A DNA stretch of 64,000 nucleotides from Pseudomonas sp. QS1027 (lineage in GTDB: Bacteria > Pseudomonadota > Gammaproteobacteria > Pseudomonadales > Pseudomonadaceae). The stretch's first letter is position 1; each line of letters opens with the position of its first letter. Below are positions 40,241 to 49,097 of this stretch, one piece after another. Where the stretch lies: NCBI RefSeq assembly GCF_002814235.1, contig NZ_PHSU01000009.1, positions 124,001 through 188,000 on the forward strand, in the 5' to 3' direction. The position numbers and the translations under genes were made by a program. The notes under the pieces are model-generated. The model was not told the origin of the DNA. It ran no database searches and was given only the letters and a program-made list of their open reading frames with translations.

Positions 40241-40694
40241 TTTCTTATCCTCATGGTTACCACGATGGCGTGGCATCAGCTGGTGGAAAGAGTAGCGCTG
40301 GCTTGATCGAGGTGCAACCGGGTGCAACCTGTTTTTTCAGGAAAAAACGGCGACAGATCAGGAATTATTTTCCCGCTTGCATTTGACGCCTTCAACTCGT
40401 GGGTTTCCGGGGGGCAAGGGTATTTCTCGCACTGAAAAGGGGCGGGAAATCGTCGGAAAATACGCAAAATTCAATAGGTGCAACTTATTTGGACAAAATG
40501 GGTTGCACCTTATTCGGGTTGTTGAATAGCATTCGCCGCCGCAGTGCAACCTCCTACGTGCCGTAGGTCGTGACTGGCGATTTTCCTGAGGGAATATCGG
40601 TCATAAATGCCTGCTGCGTTTAATCGTCTGACAAACATCATGCTTTGCGTCGGTCGGACCGCCGCTCAATAAAAACAATGCCAGGGATTTTTCA
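40241..40694. promoter_or_regulatory. putA/putP regulatory region with five GTTGCA half-sites
   Basis: The 454-base gap holds no gene. TGCAAC occurs at 40313-40318, 40323-40328, 40479-40484 and 40545-40550, and GTTGCA at 40502-40507; GTTGCA is the half-site known for E. coli PutA. The pair at 40477-40510 is a perfect 9-base inverted repeat AGGTGCAAC/GTTGCACCT; the pair at 40311-40328 is a tandem direct repeat spaced by ten bases. The two clusters sit near putA (73-88 bases upstream) and near putP (~140-220 bases upstream), fitting repression of both promoters. Confidence 0.75.
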
Positions 40695-42179
40695 ATGAGT
40701 GTAAGCAACCCCACCCTGATCACGTTCGTGATCTATATCGCCGCCATGGTGCTGATCGGCCTGATGGCTTATCGCTCGACCAATAACCTCTCCGATTACA
40801 TTCTCGGCGGCCGCAGCCTCGGCAGCGTGGTCACCGCGCTGTCGGCTGGCGCTTCCGATATGAGCGGCTGGCTGCTGATGGGTTTGCCTGGCGCGATCTA
40901 CCTGTCGGGTCTGTCGGAAAGCTGGATCGCCATTGGCCTGATCGTCGGGGCCTACCTGAACTGGCTGTTCGTCGCCGGGCGCCTGCGGGTGCAGACCGAG
41001 CACAATGGTGACGCGCTGACCCTGCCGGACTATTTCTCCAGTCGTTTCGAGGACCACAGCGGCCTGCTGCGGATCATTGCGGCGCTGGTGATCCTGGTGT
41101 TCTTCACCATCTACTGTGCGTCGGGCATCGTTGCCGGGGCGCGGCTGTTCGAAAGCACCTTTGGCATGTCCTACGAAACGGCCTTGTGGGCCGGTGCGGC
41201 GGCGACCATTGCCTACACCTTTATCGGTGGTTTCCTGGCGGTCAGTTGGACAGATACCGTACAAGCCACCCTGATGATCTTTGCACTGATTCTTACGCCG
41301 ATCATCGTGCTGTTGGCCACCGGTGGCGTCGACACCACCTTCCTGGCCATTGAAGCCAAGGATCCGGCCAACTTCGACATGCTCAAGGGCACCACCTTCG
41401 TCGGCATCCTCTCGCTGATGGGCTGGGGCCTGGGTTACTTCGGCCAGCCGCATATCCTGGCGCGCTTCATGGCGGCGGATTCGGTCAAGTCGATTGCCAA
41501 GGCCCGGCGTATTTCCATGACCTGGATGATCCTGTGCCTGGGCGGCACCGTGGCGGTGGGCTTCTTCGGAATCGCCTACTTCTCGGCGCATCCTGATGTG
41601 GCGGGGCCCGTGGCCGAGAACCATGAGCGGGTGTTTATCGAGTTGGCGAAGATCCTGTTCAATCCATGGATCGCCGGTGTGCTGCTGTCGGCGATCCTGG
41701 CGGCGGTGATGAGCACCCTGAGCTGCCAGTTACTGGTGTGCTCCAGTGCCCTGACCGAGGACTTCTACAAGACCTTCCTGCGCAAATCGGCTTCCCAGCG
41801 GGAGCTGGTCTGGGTCGGTCGCGCCATGGTCCTGCTGGTGGCGTTGGTGGCCATCGCCCTGGCGGCCAATCCGGAAAACCGTGTGCTGGGGCTGGTGAGC
41901 TACGCCTGGGCCGGTTTTGGCGCGGCGTTCGGTCCGGTGGTGCTGATCTCGGTGATCTGGAAGGACATGACCCGCAATGGCGCGTTGGCCGGGATTCTGG
42001 TGGGTGCGATCACGGTGATCGTCTGGAAACACTTCAATCTGTTGGGGCTGTACGAAATCATTCCGGGCTTTATCTTCGCCAGCCTGGCGATCTATATCGT
42101 CAGCCGGATGGGCACGCCCTCGGCGCTGATGCTGCAACGCTTCGATGCGGCGGAGAAGCAATTCCGCCTGGAGCACTGA
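40695..42179 (+). CDS. putP: Sodium/proline symporter PutP
   Basis: 494 residues with thirteen membrane helices in the SSS/LeuT pattern. ILGGRSLGSVVTALSAGASD (helices 1-2, with the Na+-site Asp in the ASDMSGW motif) and MAADSVKSIAKARRISM are PutP signatures. It imports proline with Na+. It is the divergent partner of putA, controlled through the shared GTTGCA sites. A stem with T-run follows the stop. Confidence 0.94.
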   Translation: MSVSNPTLITFVIYIAAMVLIGLMAYRSTNNLSDYILGGRSLGSVVTALSAGASDMSGWLLMGLPGAIYLSGLSESWIAIGLIVGAYLNWLFVAGRLRVQTEHNGDALTLPDYFSSRFEDHSGLLRIIAALVILVFFTIYCASGIVAGARLFESTFGMSYETALWAGAAATIAYTFIGGFLAVSWTDTVQATLMIFALILTPIIVLLATGGVDTTFLAIEAKDPANFDMLKGTTFVGILSLMGWGLGYFGQPHILARFMAADSVKSIAKARRISMTWMILCLGGTVAVGFFGIAYFSAHPDVAGPVAENHERVFIELAKILFNPWIAGVLLSAILAAVMSTLSCQLLVCSSALTEDFYKTFLRKSASQRELVWVGRAMVLLVALVAIALAANPENRVLGLVSYAWAGFGAAFGPVVLISVIWKDMTRNGALAGILVGAITVIVWKHFNLLGLYEIIPGFIFASLAIYIVSRMGTPSALMLQRFDAAEKQFRLEH

Positions 42180-42221
42180 TCGAAAAGGGGCTGAAGCCCT
42201 GAGCGCCTGCGGATCGGAAAG

Positions 42222-42251
42222 CGGCCCGTCTCCCTGGAGGCGGGCCGTTTT
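42222..42251 (+). terminator. Rho-independent terminator after putP
   Basis: CGGCCCG-T-CTCC / GGAG-G-CGGGCCG hairpin (12-pair stem, CT loop) followed by TTTTGC. It lies 43 bases after the putP stop and just before the end of the sulfhydrylase gene on the other strand; the AT side is weaker for that direction. Confidence 0.75.
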
Positions 42252-42254
42252 GCT

Positions 42255-43523
42255 TCAAGCGCGTAGCGCTTGTTGCAAGTCTTCGAGGATGTCCTCGATC
42301 GCTTCGATACCGACGGACAGGCGGATCATTTCCGGCTTCACCCCGGCCTTGGCCTGCTCTTCCTCGTTCATTTGTCGATGGGTGGTGGAGGCCGGATGGC
42401 AGGCCAGGGACTTGGCATCGCCGATATTCACCAGGCGCTTGAAGATCTGCAGCGCATCGTAGAAACGCACGCCGGCCTCATAGCCGCCCTTGAGGCCGAA
42501 CGACAGGATTGCCGAAGGCTTGCCCTGCATGTACTTGAGCGCCAGCTCATGGTGCGGATGGTCCGGCAGGCCGGCGTAACTGACCCAGGCCACTTGCTCG
42601 TGAGCCTTGAGGAACTGCGCCACCTTGAGCGCGTTCTCGGTATGCCGCTCCATGCGCAAGGCCAGGGTTTCCAGGCCTTGCAGCAGGAGGAAGGCGTTCA
42701 TCGGCGCCAGGGCCGCGCCGGTATTGCGCAACGGCACCGTGCGGGCGCGGGCGATAAAGGCCGCCGGGCCGAATTTTTCCGTGTAGACCACGCCGTGATA
42801 GGCGGCTTCCGGGGTGTTCAGGCCGGGGAATTTCTCCGGGTAATCGGCCCAGGGGAAGGTGCCGGCATCGACAATCACCCCGCCCAGGGAATTGCCGTGG
42901 CCGCCGACGTACTTGGTTACCGAATGCACGACGATGTCGGCGCCGAACTGGATCGGCTTGCACAGGATCGGCGTCGCCACGGTGTTGTCGACCATCAGCG
43001 GCACGCCGCGGGCATGGGCAACCTCGGCGAAACGCTGGAGATCGACGATATTGCCCGCCGGGTTGCCGATGCTTTCGCAATAGACCAGTTTGGTGTTCTC
43101 GTCGATCAGTTCGGCGATGGCTTCGGGCGAGTCGTCGCGGGCGAAGCGTACATCGACACCGAAACTCGGCAGCAGGTGGGCGAAGAGGGTGTAGGTGCCG
43201 CCGTAGAGTTGCGGCGTGGAGACGATATTGTCGCCGGCGCGGGTCAGGGTCTGGATCGCGTAGTGGATCGCGGCGCTGCCGGCGGACACCGCCAACCCGG
43301 CGATCCCGCCTTCGAGGGCGGCGAGACGCTGTTCCAGCACGTCGTTGGTGGGGTTCATGATCCGGGTGTAGATATTGCCCGGGACATCCAGGTTGAACAG
43401 GTCGGCGCCGTGCTGGGCGTTATCGAATTCGAAGGCGACGTTCTGGTAGATGGGCACGGCCACGGCCTTGGTGGTCGGGTCCGACTTGAAACCGTGATGG
43501 AGCGCAATCGTTGCGTCTTTCAT
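42255..43523 (-). CDS. O-acetylhomoserine sulfhydrylase-type PLP enzyme (MetY/MetZ-like)
   Basis: 422 residues of the Cys/Met metabolism PLP family: YTRIMNPTNDVLEQRLAALE (start of the large domain), GGTYTLFAHLLP, VDNTVATPILCKP and VVHSVTKYVGGHGN with the PLP Lys in SVTKY. It most likely makes homocysteine (or methionine directly) from O-acetyl-homoserine and sulfide; cystathionine gamma-synthase is less likely by length and the NTVATP wording. The ATG at 43523 is the first family-like Met; the open frame upstream is shadow. No clear riboswitch is visible upstream. Confidence 0.87.
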   Translation of the reverse strand: MKDATIALHHGFKSDPTTKAVAVPIYQNVAFEFDNAQHGADLFNLDVPGNIYTRIMNPTNDVLEQRLAALEGGIAGLAVSAGSAAIHYAIQTLTRAGDNIVSTPQLYGGTYTLFAHLLPSFGVDVRFARDDSPEAIAELIDENTKLVYCESIGNPAGNIVDLQRFAEVAHARGVPLMVDNTVATPILCKPIQFGADIVVHSVTKYVGGHGNSLGGVIVDAGTFPWADYPEKFPGLNTPEAAYHGVVYTEKFGPAAFIARARTVPLRNTGAALAPMNAFLLLQGLETLALRMERHTENALKVAQFLKAHEQVAWVSYAGLPDHPHHELALKYMQGKPSAILSFGLKGGYEAGVRFYDALQIFKRLVNIGDAKSLACHPASTTHRQMNEEEQAKAGVKPEMIRLSVGIEAIEDILEDLQQALRA

Positions 43524-43646
43524 AAAGTCTCGACTCAGTGAAATTCCATTAGTGAGCACGCCAGGCGGCTGCGGTCGCTTAATGGTCTCGTGTGTCTGAG
43601 TCGCCAATGACCTCGGGTTCTGCGCCCGCTGTCGGACCGCAAACCG

Positions 43647-43673
43647 GCGCGCCAGTGTCCGATACTGGCGCGC
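43647..43673. terminator. 10-bp perfect hairpin after DUF2165 gene
   Basis: GCGCGCCAGT / ACTGGCGCGC with a 7-base loop lies 18 nt downstream of the DUF2165 stop on the minus strand. There is no T-run, so it may end transcription only weakly or protect the mRNA end. Confidence 0.4.
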
Positions 43674-43691
43674 AATCGGCAAGTGGCCGGA

Positions 43692-44186
43692 TTAAGCCAG
43701 CTCGTTGTCCGCCTGATTGACGAAGATCAGCACCCCAAGGATCGCCATGTAGAACTTGAAGGCCGGCTCCTGGCCATTCCAGGTCTGCGATTGCCACATC
43801 AGGAACCACTCGCCACCGACCACCATGAAACCGAAGAACCAGACCAGGAAACCGACGGTTGCGCCGCTGACGACCCATTTTTTTGCCTGTTCGAAGGCGG
43901 CGGCGTCGCGGTGACGCGCTCGCCAGAGTGACCACGTGCCCCAGGCCAGCAGTACGGCGGTCAGGCCTTCGCCGAAGATGATCAGCCAATAGGCGGCGTG
44001 CCAGAGCGCGGGCGTGGTGATCGCACGGTACATCGCGGCATTGTCCGGGAAGGTGGTGTCCATGCTCAGCACATGACGGACAAAGGCGAAGTTGGAGCCG
44101 TAGTCGGTGATGTTGTTGAAGGTCACCATGAAGGCGAAGGCCGCGAGGGCCAGGGTGAGGATAATCTTGGCGTAGCGGCTGGTCAT
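43692..44186 (-). CDS. DUF2165 small integral membrane protein
   Basis: 164 residues with four membrane helices: AKIILTLALAAFAFMVTFNN, ALWHAAYWLIIFGEGLTAVL, SGATVGFLVWFFGFMVVGGE and YMAILGVLIFVNQ. DUF2165 proteins are predicted inner-membrane proteins of unknown function. The ATG at 44186 follows AAGGA; upstream codons in the frame lie beyond the plausible start. It faces rlmJ divergently with 151 bases between. Confidence 0.75.
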   Translation of the reverse strand: MTSRYAKIILTLALAAFAFMVTFNNITDYGSNFAFVRHVLSMDTTFPDNAAMYRAITTPALWHAAYWLIIFGEGLTAVLLAWGTWSLWRARHRDAAAFEQAKKWVVSGATVGFLVWFFGFMVVGGEWFLMWQSQTWNGQEPAFKFYMAILGVLIFVNQADNELA

Positions 44187-44337
44187 TGCTCGGATCCTTC
44201 TTTCCGATAGGCGGGAAAACGACCTTATCACCGCCCGCCCCCGGGAAGATGTCAGACACTTCCGATGCCGCCGGTACGCTGCGACCTGACGTACGCCCGG
44301 GCACAAGGTAAACTTCGCCTCCTTCGCAGGAGTCGCC

Positions 44338-45174
44338 ATGAACTACCGTCACGCCTTCCACGCCGGCAATCACGCCGACGTCTTGAAACACCTGATCCTG
44401 ACCCGCCTGATCGCCCTGATGGCGCGCAAGGAGCAGCCGTTCGCCTATATCGACAGTCACGCCGGCATTGGCCTGTATGACCTCAAGGGCGACCAGGCCA
44501 GCCGCACCGGTGAATACCTGGAGGGGATCGCCCGCTTGTGGGGCGAACAGGAGCTGCCCGCGTCGACCGCCGATTACATGCGTGTGCTGCACGAGATGAA
44601 CCCGGATGGCGAATTGCGCTACTACCCGGGCTCGCCGGAGCTGGCGCGGCGCCTGAGTCGTGAGCGCGAGCGGATCCTGCTCAACGAGAAGCACCCGGAA
44701 GACGGCAAGCTGCTCAAGGACAACATGAAGGGCGATCGGCGCGTGGCGGTGCACCTGGGCGAAGGCTGGCATGTGGCGCGGGCGTTGCTGCCGGTGGCGG
44801 AGAAACGTGCGGTGCTGCTGATCGATCCGCCGTTCGAACAGCTGGATGAGATGCAGCGCTGCGCGGCATCGCTGAAAGAAGCCATCGGGCGCATGCGCCA
44901 GACGGTGGCGGCGATCTGGTATCCGATCAAGGACCAGCGTGCATTGAAGCGCTTCTATCAGGATCTGGCCGGCAGCGGTGCGCCGAAATTGCTGCGGGTG
45001 GAATTGCTGGTGCATCCGCTGGACACGCCGGCGAGCCTGAACGGTTCGGGTCTGGCGATTGCCAATCCGCCGTGGGGGCTGGAGGAGGAGTTGCGTGAGC
45101 TGTTGCCGTGGCTGGCGCAGAAGCTGGGTCAGACCCAGGGCGACTGGCGGATGGATTGGTTGATTGCCGAGTAA
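44338..45174 (+). CDS. rlmJ: 23S rRNA adenine(2030)-N6 methyltransferase RlmJ
   Basis: 278 residues. It starts with the family hallmark MNYRHAFHAGNHADVLKHL. IDSHAGIGLYDL carries motif I for SAM and LLIDPPFEQLDEM has the catalytic DPPF motif. It methylates A2030 of 23S rRNA. The start follows AGGAG by five bases. It is monocistronic, with a REP doublet after the stop. Confidence 0.93.
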   Translation: MNYRHAFHAGNHADVLKHLILTRLIALMARKEQPFAYIDSHAGIGLYDLKGDQASRTGEYLEGIARLWGEQELPASTADYMRVLHEMNPDGELRYYPGSPELARRLSRERERILLNEKHPEDGKLLKDNMKGDRRVAVHLGEGWHVARALLPVAEKRAVLLIDPPFEQLDEMQRCAASLKEAIGRMRQTVAAIWYPIKDQRALKRFYQDLAGSGAPKLLRVELLVHPLDTPASLNGSGLAIANPPWGLEEELRELLPWLAQKLGQTQGDWRMDWLIAE

Positions 45175-45221
45175 GTTGGGGGCTTTGGGTTTTCCCACCG
45201 ATGCCCTGGACACATCGGAAC

Positions 45222-45299
45222 CTGTAGGAGCCTGGCTTGCCAGCGAAGAGGCCCTCAAGAGCGCCAAAAGCTTCGCGGGCAAGCCCTGCTCCTACAGGT
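45222..45299. repeat. REP doublet
   Basis: CTGTAGGAGCCTGGCTTGCC at the left and GGGCAAGCCCTGCTCCTACAG at the right (20-21 bases each) are inverted copies around a short centre. Same family as the element at 6991. It lies between rlmJ and msrA. Confidence 0.75.
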
Positions 45300-45347
45300 C
45301 CGTGGCGTCCGCAAAACGTGCGTCGACGCCGAACTGTAGGCGGTGAA

Positions 45348-45995
45348 TCAGATCGGGCAGGTCACGCCCGTGCCGCGAATCCCGCAATAACCTTCGGGGT
45401 TCTTCGCCAGGTACTGCTGGTGATAGGCCTCGGCATAGAAGAAGGTCGGCGCTTCGTCGATTTCCGTGGTGATCGTGCCATGGCCGGCCTTGCTCAGTTC
45501 GGCCTGGAACAGCTGCTTGCTCTTCAGCGCGGCTTCCAGCTGGTCCGGCTTGGTGGCGTAGACCACCGAGCGGTACTGGCTGCCGATGTCGTTGCCCTGG
45601 CGCATGCCCTGGGTCGGATCGTGCAGTTCCCAGAACAGCGCCAGCAATTGCTCGTAGCTGACGATTTCCGGTTCATACACCACCAGCACCACTTCGCTAT
45701 GGCCGGTCAGGCCCGAGCAGACCTCTTCGTAGGTCGGGTTCGGCGTGAAACCGCCGGCATAACCCACCGAGGTGCTGTACACCCCTTCACGTTGCCAGAA
45801 GCGCCGTTCCGCGCCCCAGAAACAACCCAGGCCGAAAATCGCGAATTCCACGTTGCCAGGGAATGGGCCCAGCAGCGGGTTGCCGTTGACGAAATGGTTT
45901 TCCGGCACGGTCATTGGGGTTTCGCGGCCAGGCAGAGCTTGTTCTTTGGTTGGGAGCACGTTTTTGTTCACCAGTATTTCCGAGCGCAAGACCAT
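45348..45995 (-). CDS. msrA: Peptide methionine sulfoxide reductase MsrA
   Basis: 215 residues. Catalytic [11 protein letters not shown] with Cys near residue 58, [20 protein letters not shown] and the C-terminal resolving region YCGIRGTGV are the MsrA marks. It repairs oxidised methionine in proteins. A ~30-residue N-terminal extension, as in E. coli MsrA, precedes the core. It is adjacent to dipA on the same strand, as in P. aeruginosa. Confidence 0.95.
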   Translation of the reverse strand: MVLRSEILVNKNVLPTKEQALPGRETPMTVPENHFVNGNPLLGPFPGNVEFAIFGLGCFWGAERRFWQREGVYSTSVGYAGGFTPNPTYEEVCSGLTGHSEVVLVVYEPEIVSYEQLLALFWELHDPTQGMRQGNDIGSQYRSVVYATKPDQLEAALKSKQLFQAELSKAGHGTITTEIDEAPTFFYAEAYHQQYLAKNPEGYCGIRGTGVTCPI

Positions 45996-46073
45996 GTGAC
46001 AGTCCTCTCAGTCAGGTTGGGATAAGCGATACAGGAAGATAGACCGACAGTGTGCCCGAGTGTTACAGCGCTG

Positions 46074-48767
46074 TCAGGCCAAAGGGCCGCGCGGGTAACG
46101 TTTGAGCTGCTGGATCAGGTCGAGACCGGGGATCGGCCGGTCGAACAGGTAGCCCTGGCCGACGTCGCAACGGTGGCGGCGCAGGAAGGTCAGCTGCTCG
46201 TAGGTCTCGATCCCTTCGGCCACTACCTTGATCTTCAGGTTGTGGGCCATGGCGATCACCGCGGAGGTGATTTCCATGTCGTCCTGGTTGTCCGGGATTT
46301 CATGGATGAAGCTGCGATCGATCTTGATGATGTCGATCGGGAATTTCTTCAGGTAGCTCAGGGACGAGTAGCCGGTGCCGAAATCATCCATGGCCAGGGT
46401 CAGGCCGAGCTTTTTCAACTGGTCGAGTTGCTGGTGGGTGTCTTCGGTGGCCTCCAGCAGCAGGCCTTCGGTCAGTTCCAGCTCCAGCAGGGCCGGCGCC
46501 AGTTGTTCTTCCTTGAGGATACTGGCGATGGAGGCCACCAGGTCCGGGTCGGAGAACTGCTTGGGCGACAGGTTGATCGCCACCTGCAGCCTGCCCAGCC
46601 CGGAGGCGGTCAGTTGCTTGCTCATGCGGCAGGCCTGGCGCGCGACCCATTTGCCGATCGGGATGATCAGGCCGGTTTCCTCGGCGACGCTGATGAACTG
46701 GTCCGGGCGGATCATGCCGCGTTCCGGGTGATTCCAGCGCAACAGCGCTTCCATGCCCAGCAGGCGACCGCTGCGCAGGCAGAGCTTGGGCTGGTAGAAC
46801 ACGTCCAGCTCGTTCTGGGTCAGGGCCCGGCGCAGGTTGTTCTCGACGAACAGCTTGTAGCTGGCCTCGGCGTTCAGCGCCTCGGTGAAGACCTGGACCT
46901 GGTGCTTGCCGTTGGCCTTGGCCTTGTGCAGGGCCAGGCCGGCGTTGCGCATCAGGGTCTGCGGGTCGCGGCCGTGCAGCGGCGCGCTGGCCAGGCCCAC
47001 GGAGCCGGTGACGCTGATCAGCTGGTTGTCGACGAACATCGGCTTGTCGAGGGTGGTCAGCAGCTGGCTGGCGATCTGTTGCCCGGTTTCCAGGTCGGTA
47101 TCGTCCAGCAGCACCGCGAATTCGTTACTGGCAAAGCGCGCCAGGCTGCCGCTCGGGCTCAGGCTGTTGCGCAGGCGTCGGGCCAGGCTGATCAGCAGCT
47201 TGTCGCCGGTCTGGTGGCCGAGGCTGTCGTTGATCCGCTTGAAGTTGTCGATGTCCACCAGCAGCAGGCTGATGGGCGAATCGCTGTCGCGGGCGAAACG
47301 CTCGTCGAGGTTGCGGATAAAGGCCGGACGGTTGCCCAGGTTGGTCAGGTTGTCGGTGTAGGCCAGGCGCTCGATGCGCTGTTGCGCCAGCTTGGTCTGG
47401 GTGATGTCTTCGTAGATGCCGATGTAGTGGGTCAGTTCGCGGTTGTCGCCATAGACCTTGGAAATCGACAGCTGGCCCCAGTAGGGTTCCAGGTTCTTGC
47501 GCCGGCTCTTGAACTCGCCTTGCCAGCTGTTGCTCTTGGCCAGGCTCGAGGGCGCGTCGAACAGCAGTTCGCTGAGGTTCTCCAGGGCTGGCAGCTCGGA
47601 GAGCTTCTGGCCGTGGACTTCATCGGTACTGTACTGGGTGATGGCGGTGAAGCTGGGGTTGACGTATTCCACCACGCCGTCGCTGCTGACCAGCAGGAAG
47701 GCATTCGCGCTCTGTTCCACGGCTCGCTGGAACAGGTGCAGGGCGCTGGTGGCGGCCCGTCGGTTGTGGTTGTTGATGACCTGGGCGAACTGGTCCGCCA
47801 GCTCGCCGGCGAAGGCGATTTCATCGGACTGCCAGGCGCGGCTCTTGCCGGTCTGTTCCAGGCACAGCACGCCGACCACCTGGCCGTCGATGCGGATACT
47901 GGCATCGAGCATGGCATTGGTGTCCCGCGGGCGCAGGCTTTCGGCCATTTCCCGTGTGCGCGGGTCGCGGTTGGCGTTGTGGGCGTCGATGGCGCGGCTG
48001 GTGTGCAGGGCTTCCAGGTAGTCGGGGAAACCACTGACATCGATGATGTCCGGCAGCACGTATTGCTGGCGATCGCGGTGGTAGGAGCAGATCGGTACCA
48101 GGCGATTGCCTTCGAGGTTCCAGATGCTCGCGCAGTCGATCTCGTAGATGTCGCAGGCGCAACGGGTGATCAGCTCAGCGGCTTCGAGCAGGGACTTGCC
48201 GGCGCTGTAGCGCTGGCGCGCCAGGCGCAGGATCAGGTCCTGCTGGGCGCGCACCCGGTCGAGGTGGAGCAATTGTTCCTGCTGGGCGCGCTGGTTCAGT
48301 TCCAGGGCAATCTGCAGGCGGCTGTTCTGGGTTTCCAGGTCGGCGGCCGGCAAGCTCGGCTCTTGGCCGAGCAGGCCTTCGACCACCAGCAGGTAGCCGC
48401 GCAGCAGGTGACGGTTGTGTTGTTTGTAGGCTTCACCGACTTCCAGCAGGCTCAGTGGCCCCTGGGTGGTGTGCAGGGTGTAGCGGATCAGGTAATGCGG
48501 GCTGTCGACCAGTTGCTGCTGGATGGTGTCGTGCAGCCGGTAACGGGCTTCGGGCTCCATCAGGCTGGCATAGGGCGAACCGACCAGGGCGCAGAGTTCG
48601 ATGGCCGGTTGGCCGAACTGGCGCTCGCAATTGGGATCGAGAAACAGCAGTGCCCAGCTTGCTTCATTCAGCCGTTCGAAACGCAGCATGCCGAGCCGCG
48701 AGGGCACCGGCAATTGCGTTACTACCTCGGCCGCCAATCTATTGGCGACATCCGGTTGGCTTTTCAT
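46074..48767 (-). CDS. dipA: c-di-GMP phosphodiesterase DipA (PAS-GAF-PAS-GGDEF-EAL)
   Basis: 897 residues. PAS-like (about 1-130), GAF (about 170-330), PAS (about 345-465), GGDEF (about 470-630) and EAL (about 650-890). The GGDEF signature is replaced by ASNEF (in LARFASNEFAVLL), so cyclase activity should be absent. The EAL part keeps GMEALLRWNHP, NLSPKQF, DDFGTGYSS, KIDRSF and VAEGIET, hence it should hydrolyse c-di-GMP. DipA is known in P. aeruginosa as a dispersion phosphodiesterase next to aceF; the gene order here agrees. It is soluble. Confidence 0.9.
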   Translation of the reverse strand: MKSQPDVANRLAAEVVTQLPVPSRLGMLRFERLNEASWALLFLDPNCERQFGQPAIELCALVGSPYASLMEPEARYRLHDTIQQQLVDSPHYLIRYTLHTTQGPLSLLEVGEAYKQHNRHLLRGYLLVVEGLLGQEPSLPAADLETQNSRLQIALELNQRAQQEQLLHLDRVRAQQDLILRLARQRYSAGKSLLEAAELITRCACDIYEIDCASIWNLEGNRLVPICSYHRDRQQYVLPDIIDVSGFPDYLEALHTSRAIDAHNANRDPRTREMAESLRPRDTNAMLDASIRIDGQVVGVLCLEQTGKSRAWQSDEIAFAGELADQFAQVINNHNRRAATSALHLFQRAVEQSANAFLLVSSDGVVEYVNPSFTAITQYSTDEVHGQKLSELPALENLSELLFDAPSSLAKSNSWQGEFKSRRKNLEPYWGQLSISKVYGDNRELTHYIGIYEDITQTKLAQQRIERLAYTDNLTNLGNRPAFIRNLDERFARDSDSPISLLLVDIDNFKRINDSLGHQTGDKLLISLARRLRNSLSPSGSLARFASNEFAVLLDDTDLETGQQIASQLLTTLDKPMFVDNQLISVTGSVGLASAPLHGRDPQTLMRNAGLALHKAKANGKHQVQVFTEALNAEASYKLFVENNLRRALTQNELDVFYQPKLCLRSGRLLGMEALLRWNHPERGMIRPDQFISVAEETGLIIPIGKWVARQACRMSKQLTASGLGRLQVAINLSPKQFSDPDLVASIASILKEEQLAPALLELELTEGLLLEATEDTHQQLDQLKKLGLTLAMDDFGTGYSSLSYLKKFPIDIIKIDRSFIHEIPDNQDDMEITSAVIAMAHNLKIKVVAEGIETYEQLTFLRRHRCDVGQGYLFDRPIPGLDLIQQLKRYPRGPLA

Positions 48768-48996
48768 TGAGAGCTCGCTTCAAGAGTACGGGTCACGCTG
48801 GGTAAAAACCGTTTTTCTGGCGTGTTGGGCAAGGTTGCATTAAGCGGGTCAGGCTGACAAGCACAACAGTGGCTCCGTGCCTTCAATGTATCGGCCGAGG
48901 AGGGAATTTCTCCAGTGAACGGGCTTCGCCACCCGTCTATTTCAAGGGGCGCACGGCGTTGGCTGAACCGTTTGGGGCATTGCCCGGAAAACAGGC

Positions 48997-49022
48997 AAAA
49001 AAAGCCCCGCCAAGTGGCGGGG
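48997..49022 (-). terminator. Rho-independent terminator of aceEF
   Basis: On the minus strand, CCCCGCC / GGCGGGG with a 4-base loop is followed by CTTTTTTTGCC. It lies about 75 bases after the aceF stop and fits an intrinsic terminator. Confidence 0.85.
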
Positions 49023-49059
49023 TTGAGGTACGAGCGTGGCGCTCGGAAATCGGTGCGCG

Positions 49060-49092
49060 GGCCCGGTCTCCCCAAAGAGAAGAGGCCGGGCC
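49060..49092. other. Hairpin directly after aceF stop
   Basis: GGCCCGG / CCGGGCC arms with a 19-base loop begin 6 bases after the aceF stop (minus strand). There is no T-run, so it is perhaps a 3' mRNA-stabilising stem in front of the true terminator. Confidence 0.45.
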
Positions 49093-49097
49093 AGCGG

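Larger units (their letters stand above)
48768..49097. other. dipA upstream region and aceF 3' region
   Basis: 330 bases without a gene. It carries the terminator and the hairpin listed next (48997-49092) near aceF. The rest (48768-48996) must hold the dipA promoter, but no convincing -35/-10 pair was identified by eye. Confidence 0.4.

Noticed and set aside
35753..40306. Very long open frame (1517 codons) antisense to putA
   Set aside because: It is a mirror frame caused by high GC third positions of putA. The translation is low-complexity His/Gln/Arg/Gly-rich with no family resemblance, and putA is certain.
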